Position numbers and translations under genes: made by a program
Shown: positions 22,372 through 34,370 of the stretch, in pieces
How the letters are laid out: every line of letters begins with the position of its first letter
How positions within the stretch are numbered: the first letter of the stretch is position 1
Assembly (NCBI GenBank): GCA_023515745.1
Contig: JALECJ010000258.1
Coordinates: 438,501-502,500 of the forward strand
Reading direction: 5' to 3'
From: Amoeboaphelidium protococcarum
Taxonomy: Eukaryota > Aphelidiomycota > Aphelidea
DNA: 64,000 nucleotides
Notes under the pieces: generated by a model
What the model saw: the letters and a program-made list of their open reading frames with translations, nothing else
Database searches by the model: none
Told to the model about the DNA's origin: nothing

Positions 22372-24862
22372 ATGCCTACTAACACGGCTTCTAAATCTGT
22401 TACTGCATCTGACACTGGTTGTAATGATATAGATGCCTCTTAGCTGATGATACGTTGGAACTAATACTCAGAACGACTAAAGATCACTAGAGTCTTTGTC
22501 ATTGAGTGGGAGTAATATCAATCATTTGTAGATGGGATGAAATTCAATAATTTTGATAAGTGTTGAGAGAAATAATAGGCAATAATATATCAAATCTAGA
22601 AGAGCATTGTCTTTTATCCTCGACTTGTCAAAACCGTTTCAATCAAAATTCTGCATTTTTCAATTTGGCAGCCTCAGCTGAAAGTTCGGCTGATCGAGTG
22701 CCTCTTCCTTCTTCAACAAGCAACAAGAAAGAAACAATTTCAATTGCAGCTGCATCACAAGGCTGGATTTATACCCAAACCACGCAAGAATATTCAATGG
22801 ACGCCTTTGCAGGAAGATTTATATAAGAGCAATCTTGAGATATCCCAGCAAGAACAAGGCATTTCTGCTTCATATCTGACTAGGCAGGGCCTCCTTCAAC
22901 AATAGGTTCTTCGACGTTCTATTCAAATATGATGCTGAAATTAGAGGCATACTTCTCAAGAAAAATGGCTATTATGATAGCAAGAAGTCTGGTAGAATTA
23001 GAAAAAGTTGTATTCGAGTTTCCCAGTGTACGTTAGCCGGTGTTGAAGATTCGGAGTTCTAGAAAGTGACAAAGTTAATGAAAGTGCCATTTGTAATGCG
23101 CAATTCGGAGGATGGTTACTCAATCATGAAGTTTTAAGGCTCGCATACAGTAGTTATGACCTCTATTCCTCATAAGATATTGAGTCACATCCACTGTATA
23201 CATTGTTAATCATCAAGCTAAGCGTCATTAGAGTACATTCTGAACTAATGAAGAAGTCACCTTGCTATCTAAAGCTGGTTTGAGCACCAAGGACATTACG
23301 GAGGTAGTCAATACTAAGTTGTCATAGGCTGGCATTCAATGCAAAGCAAGTTACTAGTAGATTAACTACAAAAGGAAAAAGTTCGCGCCTGCTGGATTAT
23401 AAGAGTCGTCATTAGATATTTTGACATTTTTGAAGTAGAAGCAGGTGACTTGCGATTGGAAATTCTAACTCAACACAGACAACGATTAGAAATTGTAATA
23501 TATATCCTGAATATCTCCTAACATGGCTTGGATGCTACAATAGAATGGCGATGTAGTGGTAGTTGGCACCACTTACAATTTAAACAGATTTGAACAGTGA
23601 ACTATAGACTCCAGTTTAACAACAAGCTTAATGTCACACTGATTACAACAAGATTGCAATGCGTTACGTGCTCATGTCGTGTTGCTGTTAAGAAATGAGG
23701 CGTATCGTATGTTCAAGTATAAGCTATTGTCATACTTCTCTTCTTGAAAAATGCGTTTAAGTTTGCTCAAATTGGTTTGAGTTATGAGTTATCGTTGCTT
23801 TACATCGCGTCTATGAAATATTTGCATCATCCGAGTCCGTATTAGAATAGAGTTGCTTTTAGTTACTTTGCTGAAATTCAAAAGTATGGTCAATGCTAAT
23901 TTTATCATGTGCTACGCGATATCAGTGGGAATATGGAGAAGTTTTGTGAGTGGCATCTCGATTGTGATGCGCAGTTTAAACCTGTTTATCAAAGGCCACA
24001 TGCCTCGATTCGCATTAGAAGGCTCTAATGAGGTGGTTGTGAAGACAATACCAAATATATCCAAGCCAGCGGACTAGACAAAGGTGGTGTCCATCAACAA
24101 TCTTCATTCGAAAGAATGCGTTGGACCTAGAAATCTTCCCATGGGCGAGCATTGGATCAAGGAACTTCCCTGTATATTTAGGAAGCAGAAAACCATTGTA
24201 AGCCAGGGATAGGTGGAAGTATTTAATGCAGATTGTTTTGGAGCCTACCGAAAGTCCTAAAGCGGTGTATATCTGCCTACAACTAGGTGCTATGCATGCG
24301 ACAACGCTTCAAAGAAGTCAGCTGGCAAGAGTGGTCAGCTTTAGAAAGAATTGCATAAGATTTTGCGAAGCTTATGCGAAGTTGTTGGCTGCAGCTCCAA
24401 GTCAGCGATGGGCATGTTGACTTATGGAGAGTTTGTAGACTGCGCCGCTTAGAATAAGAATCAGCTTTATACGACAAAAGTTGAAAGGTAATAACAAATA
24501 AACTTGCAATTCCGTCTTTACAGCGGGCAAGCTCTGGGGCTTCTTAAAGGCTGCGCAGAGATCTTGGAATCGTTCAAAGGCATGACAATCAACGCCATTT
24601 AATGTGAGGATATGTCCTTGAAGATTGATCTGCCTTGGTAGAAAACTGCCAACTTAGACTTTCTACTTCTCGGACCTATTGTAATAGATACGCGTGTGCC
24701 TCGGATGTAGAACTCATTATTAAAGCAACTGGTGTTCTGGCTAGTCTGTCTGGAGCTGGACCAAGGCCACAACAAGTTAGATTTCTATTTTTCGGCTCTG
24801 CTAGGTATCGTTACATGTCAGGATATGATGAGGACAATATAATACCAAATAGTGGTATTTGA
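22372..24862 (+). CDS. MULE/FAR1-type transposase-derived gene (multi-exon; likely inactive)
   Basis: Starts at ATG 22372 and reads through several exons. The N-terminal part resembles the DNA-binding start of Mutator-like transposases (KLMKVPFVMRNSEDGYSIMK followed by FQGSHTVV). Next comes the helical block LSKAGLSTKDITEVVNTKL / CKASYQQINYKRKKF, then VVVGTTYNLNRF at about 23556-23590, which is the place of the catalytic D-x-T-Y-x-x-N box of MULE transposases, here with Gly for Asp. A later FCEWHLDCD segment and a Cys-bearing TRCYACDN segment follow; a 36-nt GT-AG intron at about 24488-24523 joins the last parts. Several frame changes remain unresolved. Missing catalytic Asp suggests a dead or domesticated copy. 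Confidence 0.5.
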
Positions 24863-24949
24863 TACCATTTTGAAGTGCAAAATCAGGGGCTAATCTAGCC
24901 TTGTTTTATAATACTCCTTGGAAAAATGCATTTATCCACAAATGGCGCA

Positions 24950-25021
24950 ACGTCATTGGCGCAACGGTAGCGTACTTGACTTCTAATCAAATGGTTCACA
25001 GTTCGAGTCTGTGATGACGCG
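24950..25021 (+). tRNA. tRNA-Arg (anticodon TCT)
   Basis: A 72-nt cloverleaf: acceptor ACGTCAT/ATGACGC (six pairs, end pair mismatched), D-arm GGCGCAACGGTAGC, anticodon loop CTTCTAA giving anticodon TCT, and T-arm CACAG-TTCGAGT-CTGTG identical to that of the CCT gene 2.7 kb upstream. A T6 run at 25023-25028 follows. It reads AGA arginine codons. Confidence 0.85.
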
Positions 25022-25214
25022 TCTTTTTTGGTTATATTCAAAATATAAATGATGTATATATTATTTTTGGACATTCCAACTTTATATTTTTATTTAATAT
25101 TGATGATTGTTAGATTTAAGTTGATTGTTCAATTGTTTTGTGATTCGTGATTCGCTTCAATTTTCTCTACAATTTTATTGACAAATTTCTGTAACATTCG
25201 TTTAATAATTAGGA

Positions 25215-27476
25215 ATGACTATAACTGTTTAAAGACTGTATAAAACATAGTATGAGCCGTATGATATTTAAGTCAAAATGATGGACGCTTTGTATGAGTG
25301 CATTGGCAAGCACAAGGTTGGCCTGTTTGCCTCGCCCACAGGAACGGGCAAAAGTTCCTCTCTGCTCTGTGGCACCCTGCAATGGATAATGGATGAGTAG
25401 GAATCTATACCTGAGCACTTGCAAGGGGAGGAAGATTGGGTAGTTGAGCATCTAAAGCGAAAGAAGCTGGCTCTTTAGCAAAAGCTTTCATCTTCATAGG
25501 CTCAAAGTAACTAGTTGAGACATGCGACCAAGCGCGTAAAGAAAGTTGAAAATAACACTTTGGGCGGAGATGATGATGATCTGCTGCCTGAAGACTATGA
25601 AGAAAGTTCTCTGGCGCGTGCTAGACGTCTCTATGAGTTGCTAGATGAACCCGAGCCTGCTGATGATTCAAATTAAATCAGATTGATTTTCTGCTCCAGG
25701 ACTCATTCTTAACTGAATTAGATCGTACATGAGTTACGCGGCACTGGATACAATGTCAAAGGTGTGACGCTGGCCAGTAGAAAGAATTATTGCATCCACC
25801 CGCAAGTTAATAAGTTTAATGATGTTTTGCGTCTGAACGATGCGTGTAAAGATTTGATTTAGAAAGAGCAGTGCTCACACTATGATGAGACATTACTTTA
25901 GCAATATACTGATCTGAGTGAGCCATTAGATATCGAGGAATTGGTTCAGTATGGCAAGCGAATTCACGTCTGTCCATATTACGGAAGTTAGAAAGCCATT
26001 TCTTCATCCACAGTCATCACCATGCCTTATAATTTTCTTCTGTCCAAGTAGTCTCGAGATGCAGCTGGCCTCAACATTAAGGATTAAATTATTGTAATCG
26101 ACGAGGCGCATAATGTTTTGGATGCTATAACATAAACTGTAGAGTGCCCAGTCAAGTTTACTGATATTGCGGCTGCTTTGTAGTCTCTTGAATTGTATCT
26201 TACCAAGTATCACTCCCGATTAAAAGGTGTCAATACGGTGTATATAAAGTAATTGATCAAATTCTTGAAAGAGTTTGATGGTGTTAGTTCTTCTTCGACA
26301 GAGAATGTTTTCCAGATTAAAGATTTTCAATCGACATGCAAGCTGGAAGATTTAAATCTACATCGAATTATTGAGTACCTGGAGAAGAGTAAATTGCCCT
26401 TTAAAGTGCTCTAGTTTTAGGAATAGTCTCAGGCTCAAGATTTGGATGCGCGACTGAACGCTTATACTTCCAAGTATCAGTCTCCGCTTCATCTGATATC
26501 TAGATTTTTGCAATCTCTCACCTATCCATCTGCTAGTGGTCGTGTAATAAAGACTGAGGAGTCGTTTAAATTTTGCCTTCTGAATCCATCAGAGCTCTTT
26601 GCAGACGTGGTCAAAGAGGCGCGCTGTGTCATCTTGGCTGGCGGTACTATGGAGCCTGTGGATGAGTACTTGAGCATCATCCCTCCAGAGTTTCATGATG
26701 ACATTTTCAGGTTCTCCTGCGATCACATTATCCCTCCTGATAATCTGTGTTTGATATCTCTGAAACAAGGTCCTAGTAAGTAGCAACTTAATTTCACGTA
26801 TGAGAATCGTAGTAATGAGGCAATGATCAAGGAGCTCTTTGTCACTCTGTACAATTTGACAAGTGTAGTCCCCAATGGCCTTGTAGTCTTCTTTCCGTCT
26901 TACAGCACTATGGACAGTGTTTTGGCGTCTTGGACTAAAGACAAGTTTATGGATAGACTGAGCAAAAAGAAGGATATCTATACGGAGCCAAAGTTGCAGC
27001 AGGATCTCGATAACGTGTTTAAATCATATGGAGAATCTGCATTGTCTTAGAAAGGCGCAATCTTATTTAGTGTGGTTGGTGGCAAAATGTCGGAAGGCAT
27101 CAATTTCAAGGATGAACTATGTCGTTGTGTACTGATGGTTGGACTACCGTATCCCTTTATTGCTAGTGTGGAAATTCAAGTCAAAATGGCATACTTGGAT
27201 GATCAGAAGCGTTCCAATCCTCGAGGCATCAGTGGCAAAGAGTATTATGAGAATCTGTGTATGAAAGCTGTCAATTAGTCAATAGGGAGAGCCATAAGAC
27301 ATTAAAATGATTATGCTGCCATAGTACTGGTCGATTAAAGATATGATAACGAAAAGATTGTTAAAAAGTTGCCTCACTGGATGACGACGAACATGCATCG
27401 ACCCGAGACTTTTGGTGAATCAATGATTACTCTTACTAGATTCTTTAAGTCAAAGCGTAAGACTGAGATGAAATGA
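25215..27476 (+). CDS. CHL1: DDX11/CHL1-type iron-sulfur DNA helicase
   Basis: Single exon, 753 codons. The upstream ATG at 25215 was chosen because it includes the conserved [17 protein letters not shown] (Q-motif region); the ATG at 25278 would cut it. Motif I is [11 protein letters not shown], motif Ia [15 protein letters not shown], and the DEAH box reads [12 protein letters not shown]. Between motif Ia and II, Cys residues in NYCIHPQ, DACKDL, QCSHYD and VCPYYG form the expected four-Cys iron-sulfur cluster. C-terminal blocks [40 protein letters not shown] and [14 protein letters not shown] complete an XPD-like SF2 helicase. The nearest family is DDX11/ChlR1/Chl1 (sister-chromatid cohesion, replication-fork processing), which usually is 850-900 residues; this one is shorter. 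Confidence 0.92.
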
Positions 27477-27509
27477 TATTGTGAACGGATTGTGTATTAC
27501 ATTACATAT

Positions 27510-28076
27510 TCATGTGCTTCCAATAATTTGCTTTGAAATAATTATAAACGTGGTTCTGTTATTGCCATCATCTTGAATGCCTTCACTAATCAGCTAAAGC
27601 GATGGATAAATGTCCAAACATATTTTATTGCATATCGCAGCAGAGTTACGCGTCTCGCTGGCTTTGAGAGCAGCCTGTGCAGTGCTTGAGCATTTAACCA
27701 CGTTCCATTCGGAATGCGACGCCAGAAATCTATGACACTACTTAAAAGCTTCTGGATGGGAGTAGACTGAGGTGATCTCAGTAGCATCTTTATGCTGGCT
27801 CAATAAGCAATGATTAATGGCAATCCTCACTTTGCTACCACCAATAACCAGTTCATTTTTAAATTACTCCAGCAATCTCTTTGTTATTTCAATGTCACCA
27901 ATCTGAGAGTTGTAATACGGAACTACGCCTTGATCAACTTCGCCGTAAAGCACTAGTCGAAACACGTCCTGAATAGACTGAGCCTCTTCCAACTATACAT
28001 CCTATCTGTCTCTAAAAAGCTCCAACGCAGCTTGCTAAGAGTATGTACCCCGCGGTCCAAGAAATGCAACTTTCAT
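27510..28076 (-). CDS. PHA2: Prephenate dehydratase domain protein, no ACT domain
   Basis: Single exon, 188 codons from MKVAFLGPRGTYS to TGA. The family order is clear: VAFLGPRGTYS, EEAQSIQDVFRLV, a short GVVPYYNSQIGD, INHCLLSQ, SVYSHPEAFKQCHRFLASH, SSTAQAALKA and a final NRTTFIII. The enzyme converts prephenate to phenylpyruvate in phenylalanine synthesis. Two expected active-site motifs deviate: the usual E-N-S appears as Y-N-S, and the usual T-R-F appears as T-T-F. The regulatory ACT domain that normally follows is absent: the frame ends 11 residues after TTF. It may be an altered or non-catalytic relative. It is divergent from the hydrolase at 28846. Confidence 0.8.
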
Positions 28077-28845
28077 TACTATAGTATGGATAAACGGGAG
28101 TTTGTTAAGCTGAAAACGAACCTGAAAATGGTTAAATGTACGCGTTTTATTAATCAACTAGAAAGGTGGAAATGTAGAAGAAATTATGAAAAGAGTAGAT
28201 CAGATTTCTCTGGCTTTCCATTGTGGAGCAGCGACTCCACGTCGGTAATCTCGTCATTGTCGATCGGAGATCTATATACCATTCAAATCATCATATCAAT
28301 CTTTATAAAAACAACCTCATCCATTATACTAAAGATGAGATCAACGATACCCACATGAGATTCAACACCTAATAGGTAAGTACTGAATCTCACGGCCATG
28401 ATCATGATTCTTGGGAGCCAAATGTAACAAGGTGGCTGCTCCTTTCAGCATATTATCGCGCTCAACTCTCACAAAGATGAGAGGCGCGTATAATTCTGAA
28501 CTAGTACATCAAATCATTTCATGATTTTTCACCACAAAGGATGGATCTTATTGAAAGGAGAAGAAGAGAGAGAGAGTTGAAGCGACGCGGCTTATATATT
28601 CTTGAGCTAAATTTGACTGATTTTCTTCGGTTTGTCGATTCGTCTTCGCTTTAGCGACCTAAATTATTTTCACGCCTCGATTCAGCAGTAGAAGCCGAGC
28701 GCGTCTTGCCTACGAGATTTAGTAATCAGTTTCAAGCGTTCTTTTAACTACTTTGTAGCTGCGTAATCTCATATCCACCATTTAGATTTCAACAGCGATT
28801 AAAGTGAATTGTTAAGTAATTCATAGTTTACTGTAAAATAGAGCA
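28077..28845. other. Spacer between PDT gene and hydrolase, with possible coding remnants
   Basis: Plus-strand frames at 28086-28355 and about 28215-28490 are open with UAR as Gln; the second includes an HGHDHDSWEPNVTRW stretch. They could be exons of a small gene, but I could not find a start or consistent splicing. The rest, including a GA-rich block at about 28555-28580, looks non-coding and should carry both divergent promoters. Confidence 0.25.
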
Positions 28846-29706
28846 ATGAAACATCTTACAATTGATGCTGCCGGATTTCCTTTATCGGCGACACTGTTTG
28901 AACCTGATAATGCATTAAAAGCAGTAGTGTTAATTTAATCTGCGACTGGAGTTAAGCGATTATTTTACAGACGATATGCTTAGTACCTGATGGAGTAAGG
29001 TTGCGCTGTACTTATATATGATTATCGCGGCGTGGGAGATTCTATACCGGATAATGGGCTTACTGCAATTCATGCTGACATCAGAACGTCGTGGGCTGTC
29101 ATAGATTAAGGAGCGGTGACCAAGTTCTTAATTGACCGATATCCGTCAACACCTCTTTATATGGTTTGCCATTCTGTAGGTTGCCACATTACTCCAATGA
29201 ACCCGTACATTAACAGAGTTCGTCGTGTCCTGTTTGTGGGCGCCAACTCTGCACACTGGCGATATGCTCGATCTAGAATGTCATTATTGGCATTTCCTTA
29301 TTATGTTGCAGTGACTACTAAACTACTCGGCTATTTCCCAGCGAGTAAAATAAACTTATGTGACGATCTCCCTAGCGGTATAGGATATGATTGGTCAAGA
29401 TGGTCTCGCTTTAAAGAGTATTGCACAGTGGATCCGGAGATTAATGCTGCGTACAAGGCATTCCGAGTTGAAAGTCTCAGTTTGTGCTTTTCAGATGATC
29501 ATCTATGCCATTACGAAGCATTTAAATCCTGGGTGGACTTATTCAGTGACGAGCCAGGTAGAAAGCCGCAGCTTCGATACTTGACTCCCGCTGATGTCGG
29601 GTTGAAACGCGTAGATCATATGGGCTTCTTCTATGACACTAACAAGGACGCACTATGGGTACCATACTCGTAATGGCTACTTCGCAGCGAATAGGCTAAA
29701 TTGTGA
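28846..29706 (+). CDS. Alpha/beta-hydrolase (serine hydrolase)
   Basis: Single exon, 286 codons. The N-terminus (FPLSATLFEPDNALKAVVLI, then a YAQYLMEQGCAVLIYDYRGV segment with GDS) is the classic first part of an alpha/beta-hydrolase fold with the oxyanion-hole strand. The nucleophile elbow reads YMVCHSVGCHI, a variant of G-x-S-x-G in which the first Gly is Cys (C-H-S-V-G). A likely acid lies in CFSDDHLCHYEA and the catalytic His in KRVDHMGFF near the C-terminus. The layout resembles bacterial-type predicted alpha/beta hydrolases (COG4757-like) of unknown substrate. No signal peptide or membrane segment, so probably soluble. TAA and TAG occur in frame, including in the last ten residues. Confidence 0.8.
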
Positions 29707-30037
29707 GTTGGTCCACTATGACTTGGTTTTCAGTTTATTTGCGTGATTTTTTATCCTCTCATTGAATAGGAATTCTCTTATCAAGTCCCAATTTGTAGTG
29801 CGGTATCAGGTATACTTGTTGAACGAATGCGCCGTATTTTTAGTAAAATTGAACTTTCTGTAATAATTTTAACCATATTCGACTTAAATAGTCAACAGTG
29901 AATGTTCATAAAGTTCGACCGTTAGACGATGGTTGATAACTTTCCCTTTTTCAATCTTTGGAATGACTTTTCGATTTCGCATTAATTGATCAGTTCGTAC
30001 TCCGATTAATCATATATATATTCTGTAATATTTAGAG
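29707..30037. other. Spacer before the ankyrin-DHHC gene
   Basis: AT-rich 331-bp spacer between tandem plus-strand genes. Nothing identifiable. Confidence 0.4.
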
Positions 30038-31531
30038 ATGAAACTTATAGATTTAGTAAAGAAGAATAATGCTGAAGATGTGCGATAATGTATTGCAAAT
30101 ATCGATTAGATGGACATTCTTCTGCATAAAGACGAACATTAATGCTCAGCGATGCACTATGCAGCGCACAATAACAATGTCTTGATTATAAAAATGCTTA
30201 CAGACTGCTGCATTAGAATTGATTAATCTTAGATGCACCTGCTACTGAACACCGACTCTGATATTACTCCGCTTCATTTCGCTGTGAATAATAAGAGTTT
30301 TCATGCTGTCAAGTTTCTTGTGAGGTAAGTTGGTGCTATTGATCTACAGCGAAAGGATATTTTTGACAAGACTGCACTGGATATGGCATATGATAACATT
30401 CCAATTTTATTGATTTTACTACAGGCTATGCACTAATAATCTCTGCCGATAAATCCACATCAAGTTCCTCCTATAGTAAGGCACCTTCTAACATCGAATA
30501 ATTAGGATTCGCGGGGATACACGCAGAGTGATTATTAACATTTAAATATAGAATAATAAGGTAGATCAATGTCTGCGGCTGAGAGTCTCCGTGATGCTTC
30601 AGCTCCTTATAATCTCAAGGCTATCGATCGAAGTTATCCTGGCAACAAGTTAGTCTCATTCGCCATTCCTGTTGCGCTTACTCTGATACTTATATTGCTT
30701 ATAGACAAGGTTAATGTATTCATACTGTATGCTGTGATATGGATGTTGATATTTGCCTCCCTATGGCTTTACGTGTGGTATTACAAGTTGCCTTCAATGC
30801 AAGTATTATCCAATACTAACGCATCCATTTCTTTTGTCATATCTCAACTGGCCGTACTCTTTGTCTAATATGTATACATTGTCTCTTCAATATACGCAGA
30901 AGTATCACTTACATATGCTCTGTGGATTGTATGCGTTCCCTCACTGCTATTCGCCCTCACTTCTTGGTCTCTTTATCGAATTGTCATCACTGATCCCGGT
31001 CTCAGTCAACTTCCATCTAATGCGGGGGAATTAAATCTTATAGAAACTGCTGATAATGAATGGAATATTTGTACAAAATGTCTCGCTGTGAAGAGTGATC
31101 GAATGTACCATGATAATCATTCACACCGTTGTGTGCAGCGATTCGATCACTGGTGTCCATGGACATACAATTCTATTGGTCTTTAGAATCATCGATATTT
31201 TATCTACTTCTTAGCTGGTCTTGTGGGTGGATGTATCACTTTACTATAGTTGTATTCGCAGTTCTTTAGAGTCTACGCGGGGGGAGTGAGTAGATCGTTT
31301 TATGCTGAATTCTATTTTATGATACTGCTCGCGGTAATGTGTGGTCTGCTCTTGATTTTCTAGCTGTATTTTATAGCGATCAATATGACAACGTTGGAAT
31401 ATTAATTGCAAGTCTTCCGATCTAATAATAATCCTCATGATGCTGGAGTTATTGGCAATCTTAGGATGTTCTTTTGCAGTCCACTTTAGTCATAGTAATC
31501 CGCATCCAAGTAGAGCTATCTACCTTTATGA
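30038..31531 (+). CDS. Ankyrin-repeat palmitoyltransferase (Akr1-like, DHWC)
   Basis: Single exon, 497 codons. The first 150 residues hold ankyrin-type repeats (SAMHYAAHNNNVLIIKML, ITPLHFAVNNKSFHAVKFLV, TALDMAYDN). Next come hydrophobic spans at about residues 195-260 and 285-330, then the cysteine-rich domain CTKCLAVKSDRMYHDNHSHR and FDHWCPWTYNSIGLQNHRYF, then two more membrane spans (FLAGLVGGCITLL, FMILLAVMCGLLLIFQLYF). This is the layout of ankyrin-containing DHHC acyltransferases of the Golgi (Akr1/HIP14). The active motif at 31145-31156 is Asp-His-Trp-Cys instead of DHHC; yeast Akr1 has DHYC. The catalytic Cys is present. About 20 Gln codons are TAA or TAG. Confidence 0.9.
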
Positions 31532-31879
31532 CCAAGTTCCGCTAGTATATCAATGCAAACATGGATGATGATGATGATGATATGTATATATATATGTAAT
31601 TTCTGCTCTACTCATAATGTAGAATCATCAATATAGAGCTTAATTAAATTTTACCTTTATCTGTACAATTTCAACTGGTGAATGAATAGTCAACAACATC
31701 ATTTTTGTTCCCACGATCAGATAGATCCGCGTCGGAATTGACGTTTCTCGCGGGAACTTTTTCTATCTCTTCCTGCTCCTGCCCGTCAAGGTGTTACTCA
31801 ACGTTGATACGTTTACGTGATTTTCTACTTTCTGGTGGTTATTATAACTAATATAAATAGCATCGCTCTATGCAAGAAG
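31532..31879. other. Spacer upstream of trehalase
   Basis: Contains a (TG)/(TA) simple repeat just after the previous stop (about 31566-31597). In the last 80 bases the trehalase frame extends upstream without an ATG and encodes a hydrophobic stretch (FYFLVVIITNINSIALC), which could be a signal peptide reached through an unseen upstream exon. Confidence 0.4.
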
Positions 31880-34273
31880 ATGGATTAGCATTCGATTTAC
31901 ACTAATTAAACAATTTTGGAGATCTTTGGTGGCCTCTTTAAAGATTCCAAGGTGTTTGTGGACAGCTGTTTGGTGGTTGAACCTGCTCAGTTTCATGCTA
32001 TCCTCTTGTAAGAGTATTATCAGCGCAATGGTAGCAGCGATGACTCTAATACCACTCTGCATGAATTGTACAACAAGTATTTCAAGCCTCCGCATGAATC
32101 GTATGCTCCTCACGCTCTCTCTATCGTTGATTATGGCAGCCAAGATGAGCAGAGTATGGTTGAACCTGCTCTGCCCGCAGCATCATCGCCATTCCATGAC
32201 TGGTCCAAATTTCTATTTAAAGTGTATCGCCTGCTGTTGAGACATCCCAAGCTGGTATCTGATGGGGAGCGGCGATGTATTACCGATTCTCTGATAAAGA
32301 CAGAGTATCCTTACGTGGTGCCTGGTGGTAGATTCACAGAGGCATATTACTGGGACACGTTTTGGATGTTGAAAGGGCTGGTATTGCCTCATCGTGCTGG
32401 ACTAGATCAGCTCTTGGTGGGAGATCAGGTGCGACGTGGAATTCTACTGAATATGAAGTAGTTTGTGTTACAGCATGGCTTTGTACCAAATGGTAATAGA
32501 ATTTATTATTTGAACAGATCTTAGCCGCCTCTACTTACTCTCATGGTTGTGGATGAGATGAAGCGATTATAATTTGATTAAGCCATTCAGCTACTACGCG
32601 AAATGATTGAAGCATTAGATAAAGAGTATCAATGGTGGATGAATTATAGATCTCATAACATGTCTGGTACTTACGATAGTGATAAAGTTAATGTCAATGT
32701 TTATAATGTTAGTAACTATGATCCTAGACCGGAATCGTATAAAGAGGATCTGCATCTGTGGAAGTAGATTAATAGTACTGGCATACGATCATCATCCAGT
32801 TTATATTCTTCAATCGCCTCAGTGGCTGAATCTGGATGGGACTTCTCTTCTAGATGGTTCGATTCCACAATGTATGACAAGCTGGATATCAAACTTGCCT
32901 CTTCTAATCCATAGTCTGTCGTTCCTATAGATTTGAATTCTATCATGCTTGCCAATGAACGCTTTCTCGCTCGATTTCATTTATTACTTGAATGCTTCGA
33001 ATTGTAGTTACCTGGTGAGTAATGTCAGAAGATCTATGACTAATTCATTGTGGATAATCTGCATCGAGGTCAAGCTCTGGACTCTGCAGTCGAGCAGTAT
33101 CAGTACTCTAACAAGACTGGATCTTAGATTCAAGAAACGGACACTTCTAGAAAGTGGAATAAATTTCGCTCGTATTATTCGCAATAGTTGAGGCAGAGGA
33201 GTAGGTACATTAATGAAAATATGTTCAACTCTCAGACAGGCGAATTTTTCGATTTGGACTTGAACACTGGTTCATAGAAAATGTCTCCATATTCCTAGTA
33301 CCTCTCAGTATTCTACCCACTCTGGCTATAGGTGTACAATTAATCAGACACTGCGCAGGTTGATCTTATTGAAAAGTCTGTCGAGCGTGCACTTTAAGAC
33401 TACCTCAAGTATCCTGGTGGTATACCGTCATCACTGGTGCAGAGTGGCGAGCAGTGGGATCTGCCTAATGCATGGCCTCCCCTGGTATGGATTTTGACTG
33501 AAGGCTTGCTGAATTTACCACCATCTTCTTCTGCCTCTTCTGTTGTAAGTAATAATAATAATAGTACTACCGGTCGAGCGAATCATTTGGCCCAGAAATA
33601 CGTACCTCTCATCGTATAGCAGTGGATAAATACTACGTATTGTGGATGGAGGCTGGCTAATCCGCGCAAGCACGTTCCCACTCATGATGAATACGTCCAG
33701 ACTCTGGTTAAGCGAGATTTGGGCTTATTATCATCACCTTCCTCTGGTCAGTCGCAGCATTCTAATATTAGTAAGGGGAACTCATCGAATGCCCAACCGT
33801 CATCATCATATTCGTCTATGCCTGGCATGTATGAAAAGTACGATGTCACTCGGATCGGAGTGCCTGGCATAGGTGGCGAGTATGTAGTGCAAGATGGATT
33901 TGGATGGACCAATGGTGTGGTGTTGGATTACTTGAGACGATTCAGTAAATGGGAAAATCGAAATCACACATTACCCGGATGGTTCAGCTATGATAATGAG
34001 CTGGAGATGCTTTAATGGTAGGATGGTTTGTAACTGCCTAGTGATTCATTTTGTGGAGTAAAATCTGCATCGAATAATAACACTTCCCTGAAAGATACTG
34101 GTGTCACTTCCGGTGGAGGATCAAATCCAGTAGCTTTGCAAATTATCTTATCATTCGTCCTGGTAGCTTCAGTAGCTGCTGCCATTATAGCTGTAGTTGT
34201 TAATAGAAACAGATGGAGAAAGAGTTAATAGTACCAGTAGATTGAAGAGTACGAATTTAGTACTAAGCCTTGA
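31880..34273 (+). CDS. Membrane-anchored trehalase (GH37)
   Basis: Single exon, 797 codons. Both trehalase signatures are present: [16 protein letters not shown] and [14 protein letters not shown], with the C-terminal [18 protein letters not shown]. The catalytic Asp and Glu of GH37 are normally found in an internal block and near GGEY; the latter is visible. Ser/Asn-rich insertions interrupt the barrel (about residues 550-570 and 615-650). Near the C-terminus a hydrophobic helix ([19 protein letters not shown]) followed by basic residues anchors the protein, as in animal membrane trehalases. The enzyme splits trehalose to two glucoses outside the cell. The first ATG gives no clear signal peptide; the hydrophobic frame just upstream suggests the real start lies further 5'. 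Confidence 0.93.
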
Positions 34274-34370
34274 TTTCTCTCTGTACAATAGATGTTTAAA
34301 AATAAAATGATGGTAAAAGCTTCAAGAAATGATCACCCTTGTTCATTATATACACCATGTTACGTACTAT

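Noticed and set aside
24635-24862. Separate short gene at 24635
   Set aside because: It is a shadow frame; the frame joined by the 36-nt intron before it continues the upstream MULE-like gene.
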